DNA from: Vitrella brassicaformis
Taxonomy: Eukaryota > Sar > Vitrellaceae
Assembly (NCBI GenBank): GCA_001179505.1
Contig: CDMY01000170.1
Coordinates: 64,446-128,445, forward strand
DNA: 64,000 bases
Direction: 5' to 3'
The position numbers and the translations under genes were made by a program. A model generated the notes under the pieces. The model made no database searches. It was not told the origin of the DNA and saw nothing but the letters and a program-made list of their open reading frames with translations. Numbering within the stretch: the first letter of the stretch is position 1; each line of letters starts with the position of its first letter. Shown in pieces: positions 1-10,704 of the stretch.

Positions 1-248
1 GTTCACCAAACACGTCGACGAGATGAGAAGCGCCGTCAAGGCCAAAGACAAAGAGGCACTCAAGGTGGGTAGGGGACCACAGGACGGCACTCGCCTTCCG
101 TGTGTGTCGCATTTGATCGTTCTCACTTTGTACTGGGTGTGTCGATGTGTGTCAGACTGCGTATTTGGCTGCTGAGGAGGACTTGACGAGCTATTTGTCC
201 ATCGGCGAGCTGCCACCGATCGGCGACGCGACCTATGCCAAGCTCTAA
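1..248 (+). CDS. 3' end of an unrecognised protein-coding gene
   Basis: Two exons are visible, 1-64 (open at the left edge) and 156-248, ending in TAA. They are joined by a GT-AG intron in phase 0. The visible 51 residues are lysine- and glutamate-rich and helical, ending in a short Leu-Pro-Pro-Ile stretch and Ala-Lys-Leu at the C-terminus. The helical, charged tail faintly recalls small lumenal photosystem II extrinsic proteins. The match is too weak to name, because the N-terminus, where a targeting peptide would lie, is outside the window. It converges on the 3' end of the first tandem gene copy at 791. Confidence 0.7.
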
Positions 249-790
249 TGACCCCCTCAGTGCGATGCGTGCGCTCGATGGGTCGTGCGAGACGTGGCTT
301 TCGATTTTTGTGCCGTTGTGAGAGACCTCAGCTCATGTGTGCGGCGATTTTCCTCTATTCGCAACTATTCACGTTTGAGCAGAGAGGTGATGGACTCACA
401 CATGGATGCGTCAGAGAATCAGCCGGCCACATAGAGGTGTGCGTCCATATGCACAGATGGACGTCCAAATCCAGCTAATAGACATTCCCACACCAGTACT
501 CGTGCCATCCCTCGAGCCAGCCACGCACCTCACCGCACCGCACCTGTCTGTCTGTTTGTCTGTCTGTCCGCACACTAGACGTCCCCGGATGAGTCCATCA
601 TGCAGCAGCAGATATGAGATGCACACACCACCAGACAGACACGCAGCCCGCCTTCACGCCCGCCAGACAGTCAGCTCCTTCTGTGGCGTTCCTTGACGCC
701 AGCCAGCCTGCAGGACACACCCCAACACCCACACAATGCACACATAGATCAGGTACCCTCTGCATCATCTGGGTGGTTCCCACCCTGTAC
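249..790. other. Intergenic region between convergent genes
   Basis: No exon was recognised. Bases 326-475 match 2822-2971 closely, at an offset of 2496, so this stretch is the 3' flank of the tandem duplication described next. The rest is GT/CA- and GACA-rich low-complexity sequence like the introns. Confidence 0.6.
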
Positions 791-2735
791 CTAAGGCGCT
801 TGGCCATCGAGCACGATGGCTGCGATGGGCCCGAGGACGCGACGCACCTTGGCGGCCGTCAGGGGGAATCGCTGGGCGAAGGGCGCGTTCTGAGGGACAC
901 CTGCTGCTGGCGCTTCGAAGGTGGTGATAAAGATGTGTACTGCACGCACACAAGAGAGGAGCGAATAATCAGACGACAGCATGAGAATGTGCGTACCGTC
1001 CTGATTGTTGTTGTCTGGTTGAATGCTGAAGAAAATCCATGCGATGAATGGGTCGTCCGACGTCGTCAACACGTGCGACTGCCCACACCGCCCATTAGCC
1101 GCCTCCCATGTCATCACGTCCGAGCATCCGTTGAGGGGCGTGTGCGGCGATTGGGTCATGATGCGGTCGAGGTGGCCGTCACGCACACTCCTGACACACA
1201 CATCAATAACGCACCATATGGCCATTCGCCCTCGCCGTCCATCCACTCACCGGTCCACCACCACTGCTGGCGCCTAGGTGAAGCCGCCCACAGCCTCCAT
1301 CCGGTTATACAGGAGCAGCCCCTTCAGCTGGGAACTCGCCGATGCGTAGACAGCCGCGTTTTTGGCGCCAACTGTCACCCACCCCACACCATCCTGCCAC
1401 CCAATGCGGCTGCGGACGGGCGGGTCGTGTGGCTTGGCGTGGTGGGCGAAGGGGTGCTGCGAGAAGGGATGAACGGGGCGGTTGGGGAGGGGGAGGGGCG
1501 GGGTGAGAGTGATGACGAAGCCGGGCTCGTTGCGGAGGATGATCCGGATCTCGTTGTTGTGGTAGAACAGCTGTAGTCTGCCGTCTTGCTGGCCGTTGGG
1601 GCGACGGAGGGCCACACGGCGGCCGACGACCATCCACTGCGCACAGAAACGGGGCAGTGACAAGAAGTCCTGAATGAAGACCACACACACACATCCAGCA
1701 GCTCACCCATTGCCTCTTCTGTGTTTCGTGTTTACCGCCTTGGTGGCGTGTGTCTGCAGGTCTGCAGCACTCACAGTGACGGGCAGCTGGCAATAGCCGC
1801 ACTGGTCACCGACTCTGAGTGTGTCGGCCACCTCCCCCCAGCCGCCCTCGCCCCCCTCCTCCACCAGCCACATGGCCTTCATCACATCGCCGTGGCTCAG
1901 CTGATCGTCGAACTGCACCACACCGCCCACCCCCGCACATTCGATGGCCTTCGGCAGCCGAATACGGCGGATGATGGGCCGCAGGGCATTTCTGATGGGG
2001 CGGGCTGTCGACTTGAAGCTGGTGAGGGTGGTGAGGTCAGACAGTTCGGTGATGTTGCTCATGGGGCCGGCGGGGATGTTACTCAGGTGCAACCGTCGCG
2101 GCTGATGACACACAGACAGAAGGACATGCACACACACGCCGTGCACACCACATCAGTGTGGGTCTTGTTTTTGTGCCTGCCTGTGGTCACTCTCTTGCTG
2201 ACCTGTGTGCGGCCGTGTCTTGTGAGTGCGATGGTCGAGTTGATGGTGTCTGTCAACTCGGCCAGCAGGTCGGACACAGCAGCAAGTTGACGACTCACCT
2301 TATCCACCATCTGACGAATGAATCAACACGACGAAAGCACCATGAAACAGAGGGCTTTGTGCTGTGTGGTGTGTTTGGCAGCCTGCCGCACCAGTGGTGT
2401 GATCGAAGCGGCGGTGTCCATCTGCAGAAGTTGGTCGATGCAGCTGTTGACCTGCACACACACACACACACACACGCAAGCAGCCGATGAGCTTTGGATG
2501 CACTGCATGGAATGGACGAGTTGGTATGTGTGTTGGTCAGCTGATACCTGAGCCTGCTTCAGCCGATAGCCTTCTACCTGAGGCAGCAGCTGCCCCCCTA
2601 TCGCTGCGCCCATCTGCACCAAACCGAATGACAAACCACACAGACAGCACAAGTGATTCACGTCAATGATGTAGGGATTTGCCTGGCCTGCAGCTCCCTC
2701 TTCTCACCTGGGTGGCAGCCATCGTGCGACCAAGC
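326..2735 (-). repeat. Tandem duplication, unit A
   Basis: Unit A covers one gene copy plus its 3' flank. It is repeated as unit B at 2822-5345 with the same exon order and phases. The flank offset is 2496 bases and the start-codon offset 2603. Introns are diverged and coding exons better conserved, so the duplication is not recent. Confidence 0.85.
791..2722 (-). CDS. Unknown protein, tandem copy A, with in-frame TAG
   Basis: I do not recognise the family. Eight exons on the minus strand fit in phase: 2708-2722, 2548-2613, 2392-2451, 2203-2310, 1736-2101, 1251-1669, 997-1190 and 791-939. Read through, they give 458 codons. The first 83 residues look like amphipathic helix or coiled coil. 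The rest is a compact mixed domain rich in Trp, Gly and Pro, with no signal peptide or membrane segment. A TAG at 1274-1276 interrupts exon 6 where copy B has GAC, so the product would stop at 336 residues and lose the last two exons, even though those exons remain open and similar to copy B. It is either a shortened protein or an early pseudogene. A start at 2722 is chosen because copy B has an equivalent five-to-seven-codon first exon ending in Ala-Thr-Gln. Confidence 0.65.
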
Positions 2736-3338
2736 AGCAAAAGCTATGAATCGGAGTGCTCTTCTGTGGCTTCAACGGGCTCTGCACGCCTCTGTCGTCG
2801 CTCTTCTACATCCTCTTCGCTCCTCAGCTCGTGTGTGTGGCGATTTTCCTCTATTCGCAACTATTTACGTTCGAGCAGAGAGGTGATGGACTCACACATG
2901 GATGCGTCAGAGAAGCAGCCGGCCACATAGAGGTGTGCGTCCATATGCACAGATGGACGTTCAAATCCAGCCAACAGACATTCACACACCACCAGCACCA
3001 CCCCAGCCAGCAGTAGCTAGTCCCTCGTGCATCAGTGAGGCGCTCACCTCCGTGTGTCCTTGGTGGTGTGTCTCGTGTGGGGTGTGTGTGGGGTGTGTGG
3101 CGAGGTGCAAAACATAGAGCGGGCGACGACACACCTTGCATGTCAAATAAGAAGTCTCGAAGTTTCGTCCACCACGCGCACTCATTTGCACGCGCTACAG
3201 CCACCTCATACGGCCCTCCTTCAACACGCGTAGCCTGCCAGCGCGCCTGCACACGATCCATCTACACATATAAAGACACATGACTATAGACGCGCATCGT
3301 CATGCCATCATGATCTGTGTGGCTCTCACCTTCATGGT
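2723..3338. other. Spacer between the two tandem copies
   Basis: Holds the upstream region of copy A and the 3' flank of copy B, including the 2822-2971 match to 326-475. A minus-strand open stretch near 3135-3250 with a possible GT donor looks exon-like, but it could not be joined in phase to either copy. Nothing else was recognised. Confidence 0.5.
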
Positions 3339-5345
3339 CTAAGGCGCCTGGCCGTCGAGCACGATGGCGGCGATGGGGCCGAGGACGCGACGCACCTTGG
3401 CGGCCGTCCGAGGGAATCGCTGGGCGAAGGGGGCATCATGGGGGACACCTGCTGCTGGCGCCTCGGTGGTGGCGATAAAGAGGTGTACTGCACGCACACA
3501 AGAGAGGAGCGCATAATCAGGCGACAGCATGAGGATGTGCTGTGAATGTGTATGCGTACCGTCCTGGCTGTTGCCTGGGAAGATGCCAAAGCTAATCCAT
3601 GCGATGAACGGATCGGCGGCCGTTGTCAGCACGTGCAGCTGCACACACAGCCCATTAGCCGCCTCCCATGTCAGCATGTCCGAGCATCCGTTGACGGGTG
3701 TGTGTGGCGATCGAGTCATGATGCGGTCGAGATGGCCTCCACGTACACGACTGACACACACACCACATGGCCATTAACCCTCTCATTGTGTGCCGTCCAT
3801 CCACTCACCGGTCAACCACCACCATTGGCGAGTCGGTGAAGGGGCCAGCAGCCTCAATCCGATGACACTGGAGCAGCTCCTTCAGCAGGCAGCTCGCCGA
3901 TGCGAAGACGGCGCCACCGTTGACACCGACCGTCGCCCAGCCCACACCATTCTGCCACGTAATGCGGCTGTGGACAGGCGGGTCGTGGGGCTTGGTGTGC
4001 TGCTGGAAGGGGTGGCGCGAGAAGGGATGGACGGGGCGGTCGGGCCGGGGGAGGGGCGGGTTGATGGTGATGGCAAAGTTGGGCTCGTTGCGGATGGCGC
4101 GAATCTCATGGTTATGGCGGAACAGCTGGAGTGTGCCGTCATGCTGGCCGTTGGGGCGGCGGAGGGCCACACGGCGGCCGACGAGCATGCAATGGGCACA
4201 GAAACGGGGCAGCGACAAGAAGTCCTGAATGAAGACCACACACACACACACTTCCAGCAGCTCACCCATTGCCTCTTCTGTGTGTGGTGCTTACCGCCTT
4301 GGTGGGGTGTGTCTGCAGATCTCCGGCGCCCACAGTGACCGGCAGCTGGCAGCAGCCGCACCGCTCGGCGAATCTGAGTGTGTCGGCCACCTCCTTCCAG
4401 CCGCCCTCGCCCCCTCCTCCACCACCCACATGGCCTTCATCACATCGCCGTGGCTCAGCTGATCGTCGAACTGCACCACACCGCCCACCCCCGCCACCTC
4501 GATGGCCTTCGGCAGCCGAATATTGCGGACGATGGGCCGCAGGGCGTTTCTGATGGGTCGGGCTGTTGACTTGAGGTGGGCGATAGTGGTGAGGGCAGAC
4601 AGTGACAGGATGACGCTCATGGGGTTGGCGGGAATGTCAGAGATGTGCAACCGTTGGGCGTGATGACACACAGACAGAAGGACATGCATACAACACACAC
4701 ATAAGAGGTGCACACCACATCAGTGTGGGGCTTGTGTTTGTGTCAGCCTGTGGTCACTCCCCCACTCACCTGTGTGCAGCGATGTCTTGTGAGTGCGATG
4801 GTCGAGTTGATGGTCTCTGCCAACTCGGCCAGCAGCTCGGACACAGCAGCAAATTGACGACTCACCTTATCCACCATCTGACGAATGACGTGAAGCAGAC
4901 GAGAGCACCATGACACAGAGGCCTTTGTGTTGTTGTGTGCGGTTGTCATTGTGTGCCAGTCTGGCCGCACCAGTGGTGCGATCGCAGCGGCGTCCATTTG
5001 AGTGAGTCGGCCGATGCCATTGTTGACCTGCACACCGCAGCACACACAAACAACACAAAGCAACCGATGAGCGACGGATGCACTGAATGAGTGACTGAGT
5101 GAGTGTGTCGGTCAGATACCCTCGTCTGATTGGTCTGATAGGTCTGAATCTGTTTGAGCAGCTGATCCCTCGTTGCCATTTCACTCATCTGCACCAGACC
5201 GAATGACAACACAATCACAGGCAGACAGACAGCACACACGATGACTCATGATATGATTCTATCATTCACGTGCTGCTTGGCCTGGAGGCTGCTCGTTCTC
5301 TCACCTGAGTGGCATTGCCATCCATCGTCGTGCAGAAGCTATGGA
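2822..5345 (-). repeat. Tandem duplication, unit B
   Basis: Second copy of the roughly 2.5 kb unit, in the same orientation as unit A. Homology runs from the shared 3' flank (2822-2971) through eight matching exons to just upstream of the start codon, where both copies keep a similar AGAAGCTATG-type stretch. Confidence 0.85.
3339..5325 (-). pseudogene. Unknown protein, tandem copy B, probable pseudogene
   Basis: Paralogue of copy A with exons 5305-5325, 5120-5188, 4971-5027, 4770-4877, 4295-4659, 3809-4224, 3560-3750 and 3339-3487. Two lesions are visible. A C-run is five bases here (4410-4414) but six in copy A (1851-1856), which shifts the frame inside the Gly/Glu-rich part of exon 5. The splice acceptor before exon 5 reads CAC here (complement of 4660-4662) instead of CAG in copy A. 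Exons 6-8 are otherwise open, and their length differences from copy A are multiples of three, so decay seems recent. The one-base difference could be an assembly error in a homopolymer; the acceptor change is not in one. If both are errors, this would be a full-length gene. Confidence 0.6.
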
Positions 5346-5697
5346 TGAGACTGATTCCTCGGGGCCTCACGGAGCAATACACGCCTCACGCATCTGTCGG
5401 GATCCCCTTTTCCCCTTTCTGATTGCGAGCTCAAATTTTGCGAGCTTGTGGAAGCAGGAAACTGTAGCGATGCCGTGAGTTTCCTGCTGAAGACGAAGCC
5501 TAGATCAGCAGCAAAAGCCGACTCTCAAGCTGTTTCAGCAGCTGACCAACACACTTCCTTCAGCAGGTACGAAAGAAAAGCAGGCGACACACACGAGCAG
5601 CAGCAGCTACATCAGCAGATCAGGCAGACCGCAAAGATCACGTTGCCTCTGCTTGTCAGGTGTGCTGACCGTCCGTCCATAGGGCGCTGTGTGCGTC
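5326..5697. promoter_or_regulatory. Divergent intergenic region, probable shared promoter
   Basis: Lies between the start of tandem copy B (-) and the start of the F-box/TBC gene (+). It probably holds both promoters and 5' UTRs. A CAG|GTACGA donor at about 5567 and CAG/TAG acceptors before 5698 suggest a spliced 5' UTR for the + gene. No TATA box was identified. Confidence 0.4.
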
Positions 5698-8600
5698 ATG
5701 AGTTGGAGCCGCAAGCCGCCCTCCCCCTCCGTCGAGCCGTCCCTGCCGCCCCTGCCGACCGGCGTCCATCGGCCACAGGCGGGGAGGAGCAAACAAGAGA
5801 AGTCTCGCAGGGGGTCCCAGTCGAATGTCAACATAGCCCCGCCACCCTTCCAGATGTGTGTCCAGGTGCCGCAGCTGGAGCCATCGGCCGCCAGTGAGGA
5901 CTGGAGCTTCAACCCCAGGCTGGTTCCGGCCAGCAATGTGTCGGTGTCCAGCGGTGACAGCGGGCAGGATGGCGGCAGCACCTCGGGTGGTCAGAGTGGT
6001 GTGGGGCGGGGCAGCAGAGGCAGGCACGGCAAGGGCAAGAGGGAGATGGACCACCCAGCTGAGGACTACGACGCGCCACTCTACCCGCTGCCCATCATGC
6101 CTATCGCCCCGCCTCTTCCCCCCACCGTCAGACGTGATCAACTGCCTGACGAGACCCCTCCCCACACCGACACACCACTCGCCAGCCCTCTCAACGACAC
6201 CCAGACTGCCGAGCAGACACGCACTCTCTGGAGAGGCGGGGAGAGCTTCTCTGGCCGATCGTCGCTCGAGTCCGGGTCCAGACGGGCCATGACGTCCGAG
6301 TCGATCCTGGTGGAGAGCAGACGGGCGTCGGTGGAGCTGCCGGGCGCCAGCGGGGAGGCCGCACCCCTGACGCCCATTGTGGTCGGTGGTCTGCCGAATG
6401 AGATGCTGACTCGCATCGTGTGCGAGTACCTGGACGTGTGTGGCGTCGGGCGGATGGGCGGTGTGTGTTGGAACATGCGGCGGCTGATGTACGCCCAGCG
6501 GTGGGTCAAGAAGTGTGTCTTGAAGGGCGGCGTCCTGCCCTCACAGAGAAAGAGGTAGGTGCAGTACACACGAGACAGACAGACAGACAGACCTTTCCCA
6601 TATTCTTTTGCTTCTGTGCATCCCTGATGAATGGAATGTCTGCCTGCCTGTGTGTGTGTGCGCTGTGTGTCAGGTTCTGGTTGCTGTATTGTGCGGACGT
6701 GCCATCGCTACAGCGGCAGGTCGCCAAAGAGCTGCACATGACCGACATGCTCGGCTCACCTTCCAACACCAGTACCCATCCCGCCCGCCCCACTCTCTCC
6801 AAGGGCCCTTCTCTGTTTGGCCTCGGGTCGCTCGTCATGAACGGCGGCAGCAGCACGTCGCCCTCACGCGGCAGAGGGGGCGACGGGGGGTCGCTGGGAG
6901 ACCATTTGTATGAGTATTTGGCGGGCGTGCCGCTGGACGATAGTCGCTCGGACGAGATACGCAGAGATGTCTCCAGGACATTCCCGACGCACCCTAGGTC
7001 ACACACGCATACACACAAAGAGGCAGGCACACAAATGGAAGTTTGTATGCATGTGGTCGCGTATGTGTTTCAGGTTTCGTAGTCGCGACAGCGAGGGTCA
7101 GTTGTGGCTGTATTCTGTGCTGCACGCGTTGGTGGCCCTCGACCCAACTGTGGGCTACTGCCAGGGAATGAACTTTCTTGTCGCCGGTACACCACCACAC
7201 ACCCCACACACACCGCACACGCCGCACACAGCAACCACAGGAACGATTCCCATCCTCCCGTCTGACCGTCCCTGTGTGTGTGGTGTGTGCATCAGGGCTG
7301 CTAATTCACTTGGAGTGTCCCGTATCTGCGTTTTGGATGGCGCTGGCGGTGCTGCGCCACTTCGACTTTGCCCTCATCTTCTCGCCAGGCGTGCCCCTCC
7401 TCTCATGCAGGCTCTACCAGTTCTCAAACATCGTCAGGTGCGCACACACACACACACAGACAGACAGACGGACCGGGTTGCGGGATGATTGGTGTCTTTG
7501 CTTGTGTGCTGTTCAGGAATCACCTGCCCGATCTGTGGCACCACCTGCACCGCAATTCGCTCAATGTCGACTTCTTCGCTCACCAGGTGCGCACACACGT
7601 CCCCTCGCACACAGACACGCATGCTGGCACGGTGTCGTCATTGTGTGTTTGGCCCGTTTCATCGTTGGTTCAGTGGTTCATGACGATATTTGCTTACTAC
7701 CTTGAGCCGAGCATATTGGGTCTGGTGTGGGATCTGTTCTTCGTGGCGGGGTGGAAGATGCTCTTTAAAGTGGGCGTCACGCTGCTCGCCTCGCTGCGCC
7801 CGACACTCCTGGCACTTGATGTGGAGGGCATGCTCAGAATCGTGCAGGTATGTGTTTGTGTATCGTAACACGGGAATGTGTGTATGGGTGTGTCTGTGTG
7901 TGTGTGTGTTGGCTTTTGTATGTGTAGAGCTCGAAGCGTGCGGTGGAGATGGAGGAGGGAGGGGCTTATCGCCAGTTCCTGGCCAGCGTGGCCAGCTACA
8001 AGGTCACCAACGCGCAGCTGCGACACTACTGCAGGGAATACCAAATCGTCAAATTCCTGGTCAGTCTCACACACACTCAGCCCCCCCTCCCCCCAAGACG
8101 TCCATCCATCCATCCATCCATCCATTCTGCGTGTTTTCCCCCTTCGTCCACAGAGTGTGATCCAGTCGGTCCCCCTGCCCACCAACTCATCCCGCACCGA
8201 GAACGACAATTTTCCCGCCCCCAACTCCAAGGAGTCCTCCCAAGTGGACCCCACCACACTCATGGAGGACCTCACACGCACCTGGACGGCCGGCAGCGGA
8301 CCCCACGGCGGCGGGGAGCCCCTCCGCGGCGTGGTCGTCAGGGCCCACCAGATCATGTTCGTCGACATGCGCACCACCGTCACCAGAGACGTCCCGCTGC
8401 AGGGGGTCAGCTACTCGAGGCGACTGCAGATCCGCCGCGCACTGATTGCGGGCAGAACGGGCGGCAAGAGCGGCGGTCTGGTGAGGCGGGGGAGCGCGCC
8501 CGTCCCCCTGTATTACGATGCCTGCACGTCGCCGACGAGCCACGGGGGGGCGGCAGTGGAGTTGCGTCGCGACTCGCTGATAGCGTTTGTGCCGCCGCCC

Positions 8601-10487
8601 ATGCAATGGCAGGAGGAGAATGGCGATGTGAGCGCCCCCAGCGGCCTGTTTCTGGTGACGCTGGTGGGCGGGAGTGAGATGGGCCGGTACAAGGTGCTGC
8701 AGATGGAGGGCATGATCAAACTCAAGCTCATGATACACCGAATGGAGAGACAGGTACGCATCAAGCCAGAGAGGGGAGGTTCGTTCTCGGGTGTGCTGAT
8801 GTGTGTGCATTTATGTTTTGCAGACGGCTCAGGACACCAAGTCGCTGATGGACAAAATCGCACACTCAGAGAAACAATTCACTGCTGTGCAGAGGTACAC
8901 GCAGACGCATGAGAGAGCAGCCATTACACACTGTGCAATGGTGGGCCGATCGTATGGTGTGTATCCGTGTGTGTGTTGCTCAGGGATTACGAGCGGTGCA
9001 AGCAGCGTGCCAAAGACATCGAGACGGCGTGGCTGGAGGCAAAGGAACAGAAACAGACACTCGTAAGCGCCACCACTATTCGCGATAAGCTTCTCCTGTC
9101 CATTTCCCCACCTGTCCGCCTCTCTGTGTGTTCACACACAGTCGGCCACACTGAGGACCCTGGTTCATTCGAGCTCCTCCATCCCTCCCTCACACGCAGC
9201 GGCTATTCCCGTCACCCCACCGGCCACAGGCCGCTCAGGGCCCCCAGTGGATTTCCCCTTCCGGCCGCCTCTCTCGCCACTCACACCGCCATCATCTCTA
9301 TCGCGCCAACAGGCCAACTTCTCGGCGCCCCCAACGCCCATGAACGACAACAAACTACAAGATGACGGCGATTCGGCTGACGGCATTAGTGGTGGCCCGC
9401 TGCAGCGTGCCATAGGCGGCCGGCCGCCCAAGAGTCCTGAGAAGCTGCTGGCGGCACGGCTGCCATCGCCCCCGCCCTTCCAGACGCTCCCAATGCCGGC
9501 GTTCGACCAGCACACGACGCATGACCACGACGGCAATGGCGAGTCCACCGTGCCCCACGCATCATCAGCCATCTCGCTGCCTGTGGCCCGCCAGAACAGG
9601 GCGATCAGCCCCGACCACTCGTCTGCCGGTGAGGACCATCTGTCGTCCCCTGGAGGGACGGCAGCCCACCACGACGCTCCCTCGCCGTCTGTCAGTGTGA
9701 CGGGCCGGCTGTCACTGGCGGAGCTGGCGAGGACGGGGGTGAGCCACATCTCGAGGTCGCTGTCGAGCAATCTCTTCAAGCCGGGCGGCATGTGGGATGT
9801 CAGCAGCCCGTCGGCGGCCGGGGGGGCCCGCGGGACCAGAGGCAGCAGTGGTGGGCAGAGGAAGGGCGACCAGGGCATGATCATGCAGTGCCTTCAAAAG
9901 GTAACAACGGACATCCGTTGCGTGTACACGTTGACACACACGTGTGTGTGTGTGTGTGTGTGTGCAGGTGATTCAGGCTGAGAGGGCGTTCGATAGCGTC
10001 AACATGGAGAAGAAGGAGTCCCTTCGGCAGCTGCACGACACAGAGGAGACGCTCAGCGAACTCAAAGAAGTCAAAGAGAGGTAGGTCTGGCCCTCTGTCG
10101 ATTGCACACGATGGATGGATGGATGAGTGCCACTCAGACAGACTGTTCATTCTACGTATTGGTGTGATGTGTGCAGATACATGCAGGCCATGTATGACCT
10201 CGTGTGCGCGCAGGTATGTGTGCATGCCACTCAACCACAATCACCCGCACACGGTGGATCAGATCTGTGTCGCCGTGTGTGTGTGCGTGTGTGTGCAGGA
10301 GCAGCAGAAGCGTGACCTGGTGTGGGCGTACATCCAGTCAGGCCAGTGGACACACGCCATCCCACCTACATACCTGGCCGACCTCAACATCGCCCACCAC
10401 CTCGCCATCAGTGCCACACCGAACAAGGGAGGCCGGAGGGGCTCTCACAAGCTGCCGCCCCTCGCACCACAATTAGCCAATACATGA
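5698..10487 (+). CDS. F-box and TBC (RabGAP) domain protein
   Basis: Predicted GTPase-activating protein for a Rab, joined to an F-box-like motif. Fourteen exons close in phase to 1219 aa: 5698-6554, 6674-6997, 7074-7186, 7296-7437, 7517-7586, 7674-7847, 7928-8059, 8154-8753, 8824-8894, 8984-9062, 9142-9900, 9968-10080, 10177-10213 and 10299-10487. Residues 1-230 are disordered (Pro/Ser/Gly). Residues about 232-280 are F-box-like, starting LPNEML. The TBC domain follows, and both catalytic fingers are kept: the arginine motif IRRDVSR near residue 382 and the glutamine motif YCQGM near 424. A C-terminal half follows with Ser/Pro-rich linkers and short coiled coils. The ATG at 5698 is the first in frame after a likely 5' intron. 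Known biology: TBC proteins switch off Rabs, and F-boxes bind Skp1 in SCF ligases. That the F-box works is inference. Confidence 0.85.
9942..9967 (+). repeat. (GT)n microsatellite in intron
   Basis: A run of GT directly in front of the splice acceptor at 9965-9967. It typifies the GT-rich polypurine/pyrimidine-poor introns of this window. Confidence 0.8.
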
Positions 10488-10704
10488 ATCGATGAGCAAA
10501 TCAGTGGTGCCTCATGGCATTGTGTAGAGAGGCACAGACAGCCGGGTGACAGAGTCTGACCGACTCGGAGAAGGCCCTCTGGGAGGATGAGTAGATGAGC
10601 ATCGCGCAACGTGGCTGGTACCAGTTCGCTGCCACAGTGTGGATTCGAGTTCTGGCCGAATCCTGGCCTGTGGGCGATGGGGGCCCCCTTCCGCAAGACA
10701 AAAA

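Noticed and set aside
1305-1802. 165-codon Pro/Arg-rich open frame on the - strand
   Set aside because: A shadow of exons 5 and 6 of tandem copy A in another frame; it reads through the intron between them.
2851-3261. Exon-like minus-strand frame downstream of copy B
   Set aside because: Part of it (about 3135-3250) looks coding, but no donor/acceptor pair joins it in phase to either copy, and it lies beyond the stop codons shared by both.
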